This document shows positions 26,860 to 35,495 of a stretch of 64,000 nt of DNA, piece by piece. The notes beneath the pieces are model-generated. The model was not told where the DNA came from and searched no databases. It saw only the letters and a program-made list of their open reading frames with translations. The position numbers were made by a program, and so were the translations under genes. The DNA lies in assembly GCF_019091455.1 (NCBI RefSeq), contig NZ_JAGXJN010000033.1:1-64000 (forward strand), read 5' to 3'. The stretch comes from Chitinophaga sp. GbtcB8 (GTDB lineage Bacteria > Bacteroidota > Bacteroidia > Chitinophagales > Chitinophagaceae). Each line of letters begins with the position of its first letter. The stretch's first letter is position 1.

Positions 26860-27849
26860 TTAATGCACCGGCTGGTGATGCATAAGCTCCTCTATTGCCT
26901 GCTGTAAAGCGGTGGCCTGGTCTGTTAATTCAAGCAAGGTAAATTTATTGCCGGGTATAAGTGTATCCGTGCCATCCTTTTCTATGCGCAGGTTCAGCTC
27001 ACGCGTTTTAAACCAGGGATGTACACCCCGCACAGCGGCAAATACGGCTGTTTGGTCCCAGCTCATACGGCCAATAGTATCCTTATCTTTTGTGAGGGCT
27101 ATTTGAAAAGCATCCTTTACCGGGCTGTTATGGATGGTATTATTTTTAATTAAGGGAATACCGGTGCGTACCTGCTCCCCTACTTCAAACGGGCTTAATA
27201 TTACCGGCGTTTCCCATTGCGCAAATACGGTTTGCGATGCTGCTGCGTCTATATACACATTGTATTCCCGCCCGCTGGTTTTACCAGGGGGCAAGCTGGT
27301 GGCCATGGCTACCAGCTGTTTTACCTTTTGTTTTACCAGCTGCCGGCCGTTAAGCGCGGAGTACTGATCTGCTTTGGAGTTTAACAGGTCTGCCAGGTTA
27401 GTGAAAAAGCCAATAGTGATAAGGGTCACCGAATGATCCGGCTGTTGGGCCAGTATACGGCGGTACAGCGCCACTGCTTCCGTAGCCTGCTGGTTAGAGC
27501 GTATGTTATGCGGATACCTGGCAATAATAGCCTGTGCCCATTGCTGCTGGCAAAGTTCATTGGGTTTTGCACGTTTGGTAACGCCAATGGGTATATGCGG
27601 TTTTTTAAAATAAGTGCTCAGCACACTAATGGTAGGCACGGTGGTTTCAAAAGCGTTAGAAGAAATGACGGCCAGTATTTTGGCTTCGCCTTTATCTGCA
27701 AAAGCGTGTAACAATGCCATTGCGCCTACATCGTCATAATCGCCTGCGATGTCAGTATCCAGGATAACCGGAATAGGATGTTGCTGCGCGTAAAGTTGCG
27801 TTGTCATCAGCCATAAAAAGATAAATGGTAAGGAGAATTTGTGTGCCAT
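26860..27849 (-). CDS. Inosine-uridine-preferring nucleoside hydrolase family protein, secreted
   Basis: Start placed at 27849, where MAHKFSLPFIFLWLMTTQLYAQ forms a signal peptide. The open frame continues to 28110 but that part overlaps the divergent HigBA promoter and reads as non-coding. The conserved calcium-binding cluster DTDIAGDYDDVGAM (family pattern DxDxxxDD) follows immediately, then SVLSTYFKKPHIPIGV and a long C-terminal half with SPFEVGEQVRTG. These enzymes hydrolyse the N-glycosidic bond of nucleosides; being exported, this one would salvage extracellular or periplasmic nucleosides. Confidence 0.88.
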   Translation of the reverse strand: MAHKFSLPFIFLWLMTTQLYAQQHPIPVILDTDIAGDYDDVGAMALLHAFADKGEAKILAVISSNAFETTVPTISVLSTYFKKPHIPIGVTKRAKPNELCQQQWAQAIIARYPHNIRSNQQATEAVALYRRILAQQPDHSVTLITIGFFTNLADLLNSKADQYSALNGRQLVKQKVKQLVAMATSLPPGKTSGREYNVYIDAAASQTVFAQWETPVILSPFEVGEQVRTGIPLIKNNTIHNSPVKDAFQIALTKDKDTIGRMSWDQTAVFAAVRGVHPWFKTRELNLRIEKDGTDTLIPGNKFTLLELTDQATALQQAIEELMHHQPVH

Positions 27850-27952
27850 GGTGATGAAGTTATAATAATAATTTGATTTACATTTGATTATATCGCGATG
27901 CAGTGCCCAAAGACCTGTCATACGCTGGATCTTCACCACCATTAAAAAAACA

Positions 27953-27984
27953 TTTGTAACCTTTGGGGTTACAGTGTATCTTTG
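27953..27984 (+). promoter_or_regulatory. higBA promoter with operator palindrome in the spacer
   Basis: A textbook Bacteroidota promoter: TTTG at 27953-27956, 20 bases, then TATCTTTG at 27977-27984. The spacer is occupied by a perfect palindrome TGTAACC-N5-GGTTACA (27955-27973). RNA would begin near 27988-27992, that is at the HigB ATG (27989), so the transcript may be leaderless. HigA-type antitoxins repress their own operon, and this palindrome is the evident binding site. Confidence 0.8.
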
Positions 27985-27988
27985 TACT

Positions 27989-28270
27989 ATGATTGAAACC
28001 ATAGCGCATAAAGGGCTACGGCTTCTGTGGGAAAAAGATGATCCCTCGAAGCTGCCAGCCGCGCAAGTGGCAAAGATCAGACGCATTTTATCAGTCCTGG
28101 ATACGATCAAGACGCTTGATCCGCTACGGCAGATCCCCGGTTATAAGCTGCATAGCCTGACGGGTGACTTAAAAGGTTTCTGGGCCGTGACAGTAACAGG
28201 AAAATACCGGATCATTTTCCGGTTTGAAAATGAAAATGCGCATGTCGTGAATTACATCGATTATCATTAA
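27989..28270 (+). CDS. higB: HigB-type toxin (RelE superfamily)
   Basis: The 93-residue protein starts at 27989 (MIETIAHKGLRLLWEKDD), fixed by the promoter just upstream; the longer frame from 27884 runs through the promoter. It shows the HigB/RelE core: HKGLRLLWE, PGYKLHSLTGDLKGFWAVTVTGKYRIIFRFE and a C-terminal VNYIDYH. Family members are ribosome-dependent mRNA interferases that slow growth when unneutralised. The toxin-first order with the antitoxin 15 bases downstream is typical of higBA. Confidence 0.92.
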   Translation: MIETIAHKGLRLLWEKDDPSKLPAAQVAKIRRILSVLDTIKTLDPLRQIPGYKLHSLTGDLKGFWAVTVTGKYRIIFRFENENAHVVNYIDYH

Positions 28271-28285
28271 AAGGAGGATAGCAAG

Positions 28286-28585
28286 ATGAAGCGAGGCATG
28301 ATGCCCACTCACCCCGGCGCAGTACTCCGGGAGGATATTTTAAAGGAAATGAACCTTTCCATTACAAAAGCCGCTCAAGGCTTAGAGGTCAGCCGTAAAA
28401 CGCTTTCGGAAATCGTTAATGAGAATGCCGGCATTACTGCTGAAATGGCGCTGCGCCTGGAAAAAGGCTTTGGTGTGGATGCATCGTTTTGGCTGGACCT
28501 GCAAGCGAAATACGATCTCTGGAAGGTGCAAAACAGCGGACGGGTAGCCCATATTCATCGCATTGCTCCTAACCAGGCTGTATAA
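28286..28585 (+). CDS. higA: HigA-type antitoxin (XRE helix-turn-helix)
   Basis: The 99-residue protein reads MKRGMMPTHPGAVLREDILKEM, then the HTH LSITKAAQGLEVSRKTLSEIVN and GFGVDASFWLDLQAKYDLW, all diagnostic of the HigA/VapI family. A good ribosome-binding site (AAGGAGG) sits ahead of the ATG. It should neutralise the upstream toxin and, with it, repress the operon at the palindrome in the promoter spacer. The next gene follows 69 bases later in the same direction and could be partly co-transcribed. Confidence 0.93.
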   Translation: MKRGMMPTHPGAVLREDILKEMNLSITKAAQGLEVSRKTLSEIVNENAGITAEMALRLEKGFGVDASFWLDLQAKYDLWKVQNSGRVAHIHRIAPNQAV

Positions 28586-28654
28586 AAAAAGTACCCCTCT
28601 ATTTACTGCATAACATCTTATTTAGCTACAGCAAGAGGACACCGATACGAACTT

Positions 28655-29122
28655 ATGACACGCCAGGAAATGATTGCTTTTAAAACCAACCTGAAAAAAG
28701 CCGGAGAGCGGCTTATTACAGAACGGATTGCTGTGATAAAAACAGCAATCGATAATGCACAGGAAGCAGCTAATAGTGAAGGTAAAAGTTCGGCAGGGGA
28801 TAAATACGAAACAGGAAGAGCCATGGGACACCTGCAAAAAGATATGTATGCACATCAACAGGCAGAAAATATAAGAGAGCTTGACAACCTACAGAAAATT
28901 AATACCGATATCATCTATACAGCCGCTCAAACAGGCGCTTTTATACGATGTACAGATCATTCCTTTTTTATTGCATCCGGACTCGGTAAACAGCTGATAG
29001 ATGATCAGTCAATATTTTTTCTTTCGCCCAATGCGCCGCTCGCAAAATTATTGCTGCACAAAAAAGCAGGTGATCGTTTTCTTTTTAATAAACAGGATAC
29101 AGTGATCCTTGAAGTTTATTAA
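28655..29122 (+). CDS. Gre-factor-like protein of unknown role
   Basis: The 155-residue protein has an N-terminal helical hairpin (ERLITERIAVIKTAIDNAQEAAN) followed by the conserved EGKSSAGDKYETGRAMGHLQ stretch and a small C-terminal domain (FFLSPNAPLAKLLLHKKAGD). This pattern recalls GreA/GreB-like proteins, in which a coiled coil reaches into RNA polymerase and an FKBP-like domain docks. In Bacteroidota these short forms are often mislabelled 3-oxoacyl-ACP synthase. Whether it acts on RNA polymerase is inference. It ends four bases into the convergent GH43 gene. Confidence 0.65.
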   Translation: MTRQEMIAFKTNLKKAGERLITERIAVIKTAIDNAQEAANSEGKSSAGDKYETGRAMGHLQKDMYAHQQAENIRELDNLQKINTDIIYTAAQTGAFIRCTDHSFFIASGLGKQLIDDQSIFFLSPNAPLAKLLLHKKAGDRFLFNKQDTVILEVY

Positions 29123-30075
29123 TGAACCTGCAGCCATTCAAACGAACCCTTATCTGCCTCCAGCACATCCGGCCCGTCTTTCACGGGTTTGAACTGCAAC
29201 CCCATAACCGCCGTAGCGCGGGGTGAAACGCGATCATCAGAATGATGCGTATGCAACACGTACTTCATTTTCCCATTCTTATCAATGAACACATCACCAT
29301 GGCCCAATCCATTCTGTCCAATGGTGTGCCGGCTTATGATGGGGTTACCTGCATATTTTTTCCAGGGGCCTAAGGGAGAGCTGGAAGTAGCATATCCCAC
29401 TGCATAATCCTTGCTGCGGAAATCGTTGGCGGAATAGATCAGGTAATAAACATTTTTATGCATTAATACGGTTGGCCCCTCTGCCACCGGCCACTTTGAT
29501 CCGGCTGTGTTCTCCCATCCTTCAGCGCTTGCAATGCACTCCTTTTCCGTGCCGGGCATCACATCAGACAGATCGGGTTTCATTTCCGCTACATAGATCC
29601 GGTTGCCATTTTGCAGCTTTACGTGATACAGATATATTTTACCATCTTTATCGAAGAACAAAAACGGATCGATCTGTTTGCCCGTGCCGCTCAAATGGGC
29701 AAACTGATCCTGTTTGAACGGACCTTTGGGGCTGGATGCTTTTGCAATCGCTATCTGTTCATCTGCTGTATAGGCCATGTAATAGCTGCCCTTGTACTGA
29801 ACCACCTGCGGCGCCCAGAAACCGCCATTACCGAAGGATTGGCCGCGCTGTAAGGCAAAGCTATCCTGCGGCTGGCTCCAGGTTTTCAGGTCGGCAGACT
29901 CGTATACCTTAAATCCCTGGTTGCTGCCGGTGCCATAGAGGTAATATGTTCCCCTACCGGCAAAGATGGTAGGATCGGCCAGGAATATAGCGGGTTGCTG
30001 CGCCATGCTTTTCATACCGGATGCCAGGCCTGTTGCAATCAGGCCCGCCTGGAAGATAGTTTTTAGATAAGCCAT
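29119..30075 (-). CDS. Glycoside hydrolase family 43-like enzyme, secreted
   Basis: The 318-residue protein has an export signal ending near MKSMAQQ, then FLADPTIFAGRGTYYLYGTGS, where the Asp of DPT is the GH43 base. FGNGGFWAPQVVQYKGSYYM is the blade-1/2 motif, GKQIDPFLFFDKDGKIYLYH holds the pKa-modulating Asp and AEGPTVLMHKNVYYLIYSA holds the acid Glu. GH43 five-bladed propellers cleave arabinan, xylan or galactan side chains. The gene is alone rather than in a susCD locus, so the substrate is not indicated. Confidence 0.9.
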   Translation of the reverse strand: MAYLKTIFQAGLIATGLASGMKSMAQQPAIFLADPTIFAGRGTYYLYGTGSNQGFKVYESADLKTWSQPQDSFALQRGQSFGNGGFWAPQVVQYKGSYYMAYTADEQIAIAKASSPKGPFKQDQFAHLSGTGKQIDPFLFFDKDGKIYLYHVKLQNGNRIYVAEMKPDLSDVMPGTEKECIASAEGWENTAGSKWPVAEGPTVLMHKNVYYLIYSANDFRSKDYAVGYATSSSPLGPWKKYAGNPIISRHTIGQNGLGHGDVFIDKNGKMKYVLHTHHSDDRVSPRATAVMGLQFKPVKDGPDVLEADKGSFEWLQVH

Positions 30076-30131
30076 AGTAGCGAAATATAGGAAATTATAG
30101 TACGATATTTGAAAGAGTAAAGCATAAAAAT

Positions 30132-30812
30132 ATGATTGCCATGAAAAACCTATTGATCATCTTGGGCAGCCTGCTAATATTTACCTGCTGTCAGCAGCAG
30201 CCCCGCACCGTACAGGGAACAGACACGGCCACAACAGCTGGTCAGCAACCTGTTATTCAGCAGGATACAGCTACCGCAGCTACGAAAAGACCTGCTATAT
30301 CATCCGAAAAGCTGGTGAGTGCCGGCAAGGGCATTGGCAAAATAAGCCTGGGCAGTAATGCTGATAAGCTGGAGCAATTATTAGGCAAGCCCGATTTCTC
30401 CGATGCCGCTATGGGCAAAGCCTGGCTTACCTGGTACAGTAAGCGCAGGGATGAGCATAATAACCGGAATGAATTGAATATCTATACTACATACGCAGAC
30501 AGCACCATGCGTACAAAAACGGTAAAGCAAATACGGGTAACCTCTCCTTTTTATATAACGGCAGACAGCCTGCAGGTGTATAATGATCTTGCCCGCATCC
30601 GGGAAATATATCCTGACCTTGTTTCCGAAGGTACATACAAGGAACAGAAAGGAGGCAGAATGATCCACCTGTATGATGCCATTGCCCAGGGCATTGCTTT
30701 TGAAGCAGCCGAAGCGAATGGACAACAGATCTGTATTGGTATGATCGTACATGAGCCGGGTAAAGCAGTAACGGATATATACATAACCTTACATCCGGAT
30801 CTGAAAAAGTAG
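30132..30812 (+). CDS. Putative lipoprotein, unknown function
   Basis: The 226-residue protein has a hydrophobic signal (MKNLLIILGSLLIFTCC) with a cysteine at the expected lipidation position, followed by a Thr/Gln/Ala-rich linker (~25-60) and a globular domain (GIGKISLGSNADKLEQLLGKPD) resembling the repeat used to track signature GxI.LG...dkl...G.P in beta-alpha envelope proteins. Translation may start at 30132 or 30141. The function is not recognised. Convergent with the next gene; only two bases separate the stops. Confidence 0.7.
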   Translation: MIAMKNLLIILGSLLIFTCCQQQPRTVQGTDTATTAGQQPVIQQDTATAATKRPAISSEKLVSAGKGIGKISLGSNADKLEQLLGKPDFSDAAMGKAWLTWYSKRRDEHNNRNELNIYTTYADSTMRTKTVKQIRVTSPFYITADSLQVYNDLARIREIYPDLVSEGTYKEQKGGRMIHLYDAIAQGIAFEAAEANGQQICIGMIVHEPGKAVTDIYITLHPDLKK

Positions 30813-30814
30813 CC

Positions 30815-31522
30815 TTACCGCCCCAGCCTAAACCCTGCCTTTACACTGAACCCAAAGTTCAGCGGTGATGATTCCATCTGCACGCCATCTTCATTGGGCT
30901 CCCAGTCTGTAAAAGAGGTGCCTATCAGCCCGAAATGAATTGCCGGGGTAATGGTAACGGATCCAAGCTCAAAATTCACACCTGCCGCGCCATTGAACAA
31001 CAACACATATTCATTCCAGCCTTCTGTATAGCTGTAATAGGCACGGGAGGCAAACTCACCTGCATCTTTACCATTATTGTGCAAAAAGGTGAACTGCGGG
31101 CCTAAACCAACAAACGGCGCAATACGCACTTTACCGCCTACCGGTAATGGATATACGGCTTTAAGCAGTACATTGATACCGGCGGCTTTGCCTCCGCCGG
31201 AAATCACATCATCATTGGGCAGCCACTCCCCTTTTGCCTTGCCGGTTATACCCAGCAGCAGGTCGCCATTGAGATCAAAATGTACGGGGCCTGCTTTGAA
31301 CAGTGACCTTTTTTCAATCGACAGCGTGATCATGTTACTGTTAATGCTGTGAATGGGGTAATTATCGTGCCGGGGATTACCATCAAAGCGGTGATAGTAC
31401 CAATTGGTTTTGTAATGCATACGCGCAAAGCCAATACCGGCGTACCATCCGCCGCGGTTATCTGTTTGCGCCTGTAATACAAAAGGAAAGAGGAAAAGCA
31501 GAAAGAAGAAGATCGGTTTCAT
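30815..31522 (-). CDS. Outer-membrane beta-barrel-like protein, unknown function
   Basis: The 235-residue protein has signal peptide MKPIFFFLLFLFPFVLQAQ, then alternating aromatic/polar strands (GGWYAGIGFARMHYKT, VRIAPFVGLGPQFTFLHN, VTITPAIHFGLIG) and the terminal strand LNFGFSVKAGFRLGR ending in a basic residue. The pattern fits a small barrel of the OmpA/porin-family group. Single gene, no partner visible. Confidence 0.75.
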   Translation of the reverse strand: MKPIFFFLLFLFPFVLQAQTDNRGGWYAGIGFARMHYKTNWYYHRFDGNPRHDNYPIHSINSNMITLSIEKRSLFKAGPVHFDLNGDLLLGITGKAKGEWLPNDDVISGGGKAAGINVLLKAVYPLPVGGKVRIAPFVGLGPQFTFLHNNGKDAGEFASRAYYSYTEGWNEYVLLFNGAAGVNFELGSVTITPAIHFGLIGTSFTDWEPNEDGVQMESSPLNFGFSVKAGFRLGR

Positions 31523-31599
31523 ATGCCGGGTTTAAAAAGTTTTGATGATTCAAAACTACCCAGCGGGCAAAAGCTGAACAATAGAACAATGGTTATACG

Positions 31600-32226
31600 C
31601 TATTTGCGGGGCTGCCCAAATACTTTGTTCAGCGCCTCTGTACGGTTTTGCACATGCAGGCGCTCGTAAATATTATGTATATGCTGGCGCACCGTGCCGG
31701 TGCTGATGTGCAGCTGCTCTGCAATCTCCTTATATAACAGTCCTTTGGCTAAAAGGGTCAGCACTTCCATTTCGCGGGGCGAGAGTGGCGCAGGTTCCGG
31801 GCTGCAATGAAAAGAGGCTACCACCTTGCGTGCTATGCTGATGCTCATGGGCGATCCGCCTTCGTGCAGCTCTTTCAGCGCAGCAATGATCTTGTCAGGG
31901 GACGTATCTTTTAACAGGTATCCGCTGGCCCCTGCTGCCAGCGCTTCAAATACCTGGTCGCTGTCTTCATAAATAGTGAAGATCATGAACTGCATTTTAG
32001 CGCCGGCTGCTTTCAGCTGCCGTATGCAATCCACGCCGGTAGCGCCGGGCAGCGCAATATCCATGATCACCAGGTCGGGCGGGTTGGCTAACAGGCCTTT
32101 ACCCGCTGCTTCTGCATTATCGTATACAGAGAGGCAGCTGAAGCCTGGCGTTTGGTTCACCAGGAAGCGCATGCCTTCGCGTATTTCCGTAATGTCTTCC
32201 ACTATGCTTACCTGTATTGCATCCAT
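31600..32226 (-). CDS. NarL/FixJ-type response regulator
   Basis: The 208-residue protein has an N-terminal receiver domain with phospho-acceptor Asp in DLVIMDIALPG, acidic pair in VEDITEIR and Lys in YLLKDTSPDK. A C-terminal LuxR-type helix-turn-helix follows (LSPREMEVLTLLAKGLLYKEIA, STGTVRQHIHNIYERL). It lies 46 bases after the histidine kinase gene in the same direction and is its evident partner. It is intact, although the kinase carries two in-frame stop codons. Target genes are unknown. Confidence 0.93.
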   Translation of the reverse strand: MDAIQVSIVEDITEIREGMRFLVNQTPGFSCLSVYDNAEAAGKGLLANPPDLVIMDIALPGATGVDCIRQLKAAGAKMQFMIFTIYEDSDQVFEALAAGASGYLLKDTSPDKIIAALKELHEGGSPMSISIARKVVASFHCSPEPAPLSPREMEVLTLLAKGLLYKEIAEQLHISTGTVRQHIHNIYERLHVQNRTEALNKVFGQPRK

Positions 32227-32272
32227 GTTATAAAATTGATCTATTTACAAGTATCCTGGTATATAACAAAAG

Positions 32273-33862
32273 TTATAGCGCCAGGGGCGCCGCTAAATTT
32301 ACCACAGTGCCCTCATCGTTTACTACCAGCAAGTAACCGCCAATTTGCTTCATGCGCCGGTCCATGTTCTTTAATCCATTGCCAAAGGGCATGGTTGCCG
32401 GGGTCTCAAACCCACGGCCATTATCCTGTATGATTATTCTAAGCTCGCTATTAATAATGATAATGGCTATAACTACTTCTGTGGCGCAGGCATGTTTTAT
32501 TATGTTATGCACCGCTTCTTTTGATGCCAGGTACAGGTTACGGCGCAGCTCCTGGGGAATGTTTATTGCGGGAACGTTTTCCGGTATCTGAAACTGGTAG
32601 GCTAATCCTGCGTTTTCCAGCGCTTCTGCGGTGTTCACCCGGATGTATGCAATAAGACTGTCCAGGGAGTTCTGCTCCGGGTTCATGGTCCAGATGATCT
32701 CATTCATTTTGCGTATCAGGTCAGCGGCTGTGCGCTGAATTTTAACGGCGGCTGTTTCCGGATCGCGGATGCTGCGGCTCAGGAATAACATGGCAGTTAA
32801 CCCGGATCCCATATCGTCATGCATTTCCTGGCTAATGCGCTGGCGCTCCTGCAGCTGCCCTTCCAGCAAGGCTTTCAGGCGTACATTCTCCTGCCCTGCC
32901 TGTAATACCTGCTATTTTTGCCGGTAATAGCGGTATGTGAGCAGCAGCAATAAACATAAGACAAGGATGCCTGCACCGGCGGCTATTAACCACAAATGCT
33001 GATGCAATGCCTGCCGGTCTTTTTCCAGCAGCTGATGCTGCTTTTTCTCTACTTCATATTTGGTTTCCAGCTCCTGGATGTCCTTTTGCAGGTTATCATT
33101 CATCAGCGCATCGCGGGCAGAATCGTACAGGTAACGGTATTGCCTTGTCAGCAGCTGGTTGCCCAGCGCAATTTGTATGTCAGACATTAGCAGCAGCAAT
33201 CCACGAGTTACTTCTTTCTAGTCATGCACTTTAGCATATGCCAGGGCCGTATCTGCGCTGATAGCGGCCTGCCTGTATTGTTTGGTCCAGTACAGGCCTT
33301 CTGTAATGCCCTGCATGGCAATAGCCTGCCCGTTTACATCATCCAGCATGCGGGCCAGGGGCAGGGCCGATCTGAATGCGGCTAAATATTTATCGTAGTA
33401 ACGAACCCTTTTATAACCATTGCCCAGGCTCATAAGCGCAGATTCCTGCAAAGTAATATCATCATTGATCAGCACTTTTACCAGCAGCTCTTGTAACCCG
33501 TACCGGCGGCAGGTATCCACTGCCTGCAGATCCAGCTTTAGCGATTCATTATACCGGCCCTGCATATTTAATACGGCTGTATAGTTATTCACATACCGTA
33601 CAAAACCAGCAGGGTAATGCAGCTGCACACTCAGGCGCTGCGCCTGCTCATAGTAATACAAAGCGGAATCGGGAATGTTATTCTCATACTGCTGGCCCAA
33701 AGTAATGAAAGCCATTACCTTATTGGTATCCACAGGCAGGGCATGCAGTACACGCCGCAGGCTGTCGCGGTTAAGTCCTGTTACCATTTGCGCCTGGGTA
33801 TGCAGGGTTAACAGCATTACCAGTATGCATATATGCAACCACACGCGGGATATACGTTTCAT
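32273..33862 (-). pseudogene. TPR-type sensor histidine kinase interrupted by two in-frame TAG codons
   Basis: Reading one frame from ATG 33862 to TAA 32273 gives 529 codons. Signal segment MKRISRVWLHICILVMLLTLHTQAQ, TPR-like helices to ~215, a coiled coil, a membrane helix (IAAGAGILVLCLLLLL), HisKA_3 (EMHDDMGSGLTAM) and HATPase (KEAVHNIIKHA, DNGRGF, GNGLKNMDRRM) are all there. Codons 215 (33220-33218) and 317 (32914-32912) are TAG, each a single C-to-T change from CAG. No indel is needed to join the parts. TAG is a normal stop elsewhere in the window. The first stop lies before the membrane helix, the second just after it, so the kinase core would not be made from the native start. Sequencing error or suppression cannot be excluded. 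Confidence 0.88.
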
Positions 33863-33909
33863 GGCCTTTGTATTGACGGGAATGTACGCAATACAAGATA
33901 GGTATTTAT

Positions 33910-33946
33910 AAAATAAAAATTCCCCGGCACTAACATGCCGGGGAAT
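33910..33946 (-). terminator. Terminator of the GH5-like gene
   Basis: Perfect 11-bp arms ATTCCCCGGCA (33919-33929) and TGCCGGGGAAT (33936-33946) with a 6-base loop. On the minus strand the stem is followed by a T-rich tail, just after the GH5-like gene ends at 33974. Confidence 0.85.
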
Positions 33947-33973
33947 CATAATAAATTAAAGTTAACCGGCGGT

Positions 33974-35059
33974 TTATTTGCCGTTCAGCTTTTTAATAAG
34001 GTTTACTTCATCCTGGCGGTACGGGGTGCCATCCTTATCAAAAATATCATGGAACCATTCTATAGGCTGGCTGCCATCCGGTAAGGGAGTATCCCAGGCA
34101 TAGATAGTATTGGTTTTCCCATTTACAAAACCCCAGTTAATAGCGCCTACCTTTTCTTTTTTAAGCAGGGGCAGGGTGTTGGCAAAACGGCTGTTGCGTG
34201 TGCGGGCCATGTATTCCGTACAGATCAGCGGGCGGCCATTGGCTTTTAACAGCTCTATTACACGCTGGTGCCATTGCGGCTCTTCATAATCATGATAGGT
34301 AACAATATCAGAGTGGGTGAGCTGGAAAGTATTCAGGTTTTCCAGGCCCCAGGACCATAAGCCGGCACTGATGGGCTGATCAGGGTTTACTTCCCTTGCC
34401 CATTTAAATACGCTGGTCAGCAGCGCCATGGAAGAATCGCCCTTTTTATTATTACCAGGTTCGTTATACAGATCCCACAGCAGGATACGTTTGTCGTGCG
34501 CAAAATGGGTGAGCACATCCTTCACATATTTTTCCAGCGGCGGAAAATTGGCCGGGTCGGAAGAAGCGGGCTGCCCGGGGTCCTGCATCCAGCCGGAGTT
34601 ATGGATGCCGGGTTTAACATCCGGCTGCTTACCTGCTTTGGGTTCTTTGTTCCAGCAATCGTCAAAGAACACCAGCAGCGGTTGAATGTGATGTTTTTCT
34701 GCAATGCCCAGGAACTCGCCTACCCGTTTTTTAAATCCTTCCGGATCCTGCTGCCAGGCTACGGAATGCAGGAATACGCGCATGGTGTTAAAACCGATAT
34801 TTTCTGCCCAGCCTAATTCCTTATCAATGGTAGCAGGGTCAAAAGTAGCTGCCTGCCACATTTCCAGCTGGTTAATAGCATTGGCGGGAATGTAATTGGC
34901 GCCGGTTATCCAGGGGTGCTCACTGTACCATTGATTGGCCTTTTCAACAGACCATTGCTGGCCCGGTGCAGCAGCTTCCGTTTGTTTTTTCTTTTGTGCA
35001 TTTACATTGCCTATTACTACAGACAATAGAAGCAGGAGTGTCCAGTTCTTTATTCGCAT
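33974..35059 (-). CDS. Glycoside hydrolase, GH5-like (clan A) secreted enzyme
   Basis: The 361-residue protein has signal peptide MRIKNWTLLLLLSVVIGNVNA, a (beta/alpha)8 barrel pattern with GFNTMRVFLHS and LWDLYNEPGNN (Glu of NEP as general acid/base), the histidine motif IVTYHDYEEPQWH, and PLICTEYMART, whose Glu is the likely nucleophile. This acts on beta-linked polysaccharides (cellulase, mannanase or xylanase-like); which one is not decidable from motifs. It has its own terminator and lies apart from any susCD pair. Confidence 0.85.
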   Translation of the reverse strand: MRIKNWTLLLLLSVVIGNVNAQKKKQTEAAAPGQQWSVEKANQWYSEHPWITGANYIPANAINQLEMWQAATFDPATIDKELGWAENIGFNTMRVFLHSVAWQQDPEGFKKRVGEFLGIAEKHHIQPLLVFFDDCWNKEPKAGKQPDVKPGIHNSGWMQDPGQPASSDPANFPPLEKYVKDVLTHFAHDKRILLWDLYNEPGNNKKGDSSMALLTSVFKWAREVNPDQPISAGLWSWGLENLNTFQLTHSDIVTYHDYEEPQWHQRVIELLKANGRPLICTEYMARTRNSRFANTLPLLKKEKVGAINWGFVNGKTNTIYAWDTPLPDGSQPIEWFHDIFDKDGTPYRQDEVNLIKKLNGK

Positions 35060-35201
35060 GGGTGATTAATTTTCAGTTCCAAAACGTGGTTTAATGCGTA
35101 TAAAGATAATGTTTGTGGATGTTTCATTTGTATCAATATGTATGCAAAACATCTCAAACTTATCAATACCATCGACCTGCTTTTTTACGTACATTACCGT
35201 T

Positions 35202-35495
35202 ATGCTGAAAAAGATAGGACCGGATAAGTGGACGCATTTTTATGTGGGCATCCTGATGGGCGCCCTGCTGCAAAGCGTGACCTGGTACCTGCTGCCGGGC
35301 AGGCCGGTGCTGGATACGGTACTTACTTTTGTGGCCGTAGTGGCCATCAGCTATGGCTTTGAGGTATTATCGCTGGTAACCGGCAAAGGGCATTACGAGG
35401 TAATGGATGCCATTGCCGCTGTTATAGGCGGTATTATTGGCATGGGCATAGGCGGGATCTTTATTTATGTATTAGAGCACCAGCTGGGCGTGTAG
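35202..35495 (+). CDS. Small membrane protein, unknown function
   Basis: Start set at 35202 (MLKKIGPDKWTHFYVGILMG) because the upstream frame to 35094 is cysteine- and aromatic-rich noise. The 97-residue protein has three hydrophobic helices (GALLQSVTWYLLPG, VLTFVAVVAISYGFEVLSLV, AIAAVIGGIIGMGIGGIFIYV) with the conserved-looking DKWTHF and GKGHYEVMDAIAA between them. This resembles small VanZ-like or YfzA-type membrane proteins; no function assigned. Its 3' end overlaps the convergent DUF3037 gene by 24 bases. Confidence 0.75.
   Translation: MLKKIGPDKWTHFYVGILMGALLQSVTWYLLPGRPVLDTVLTFVAVVAISYGFEVLSLVTGKGHYEVMDAIAAVIGGIIGMGIGGIFIYVLEHQLGV

Noticed and set aside
27850-28110. N-terminal extension of the nucleoside hydrolase ORF
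   Set aside because: It overlaps the HigBA promoter and first codons and ends before a clear signal peptide at 27849, so it is not coding.
32912-33199. Separate small transmembrane protein within the broken kinase
   Set aside because: Same frame as the flanking parts, bounded by TAG codons, and the membrane helix is in the position expected for the intact kinase.
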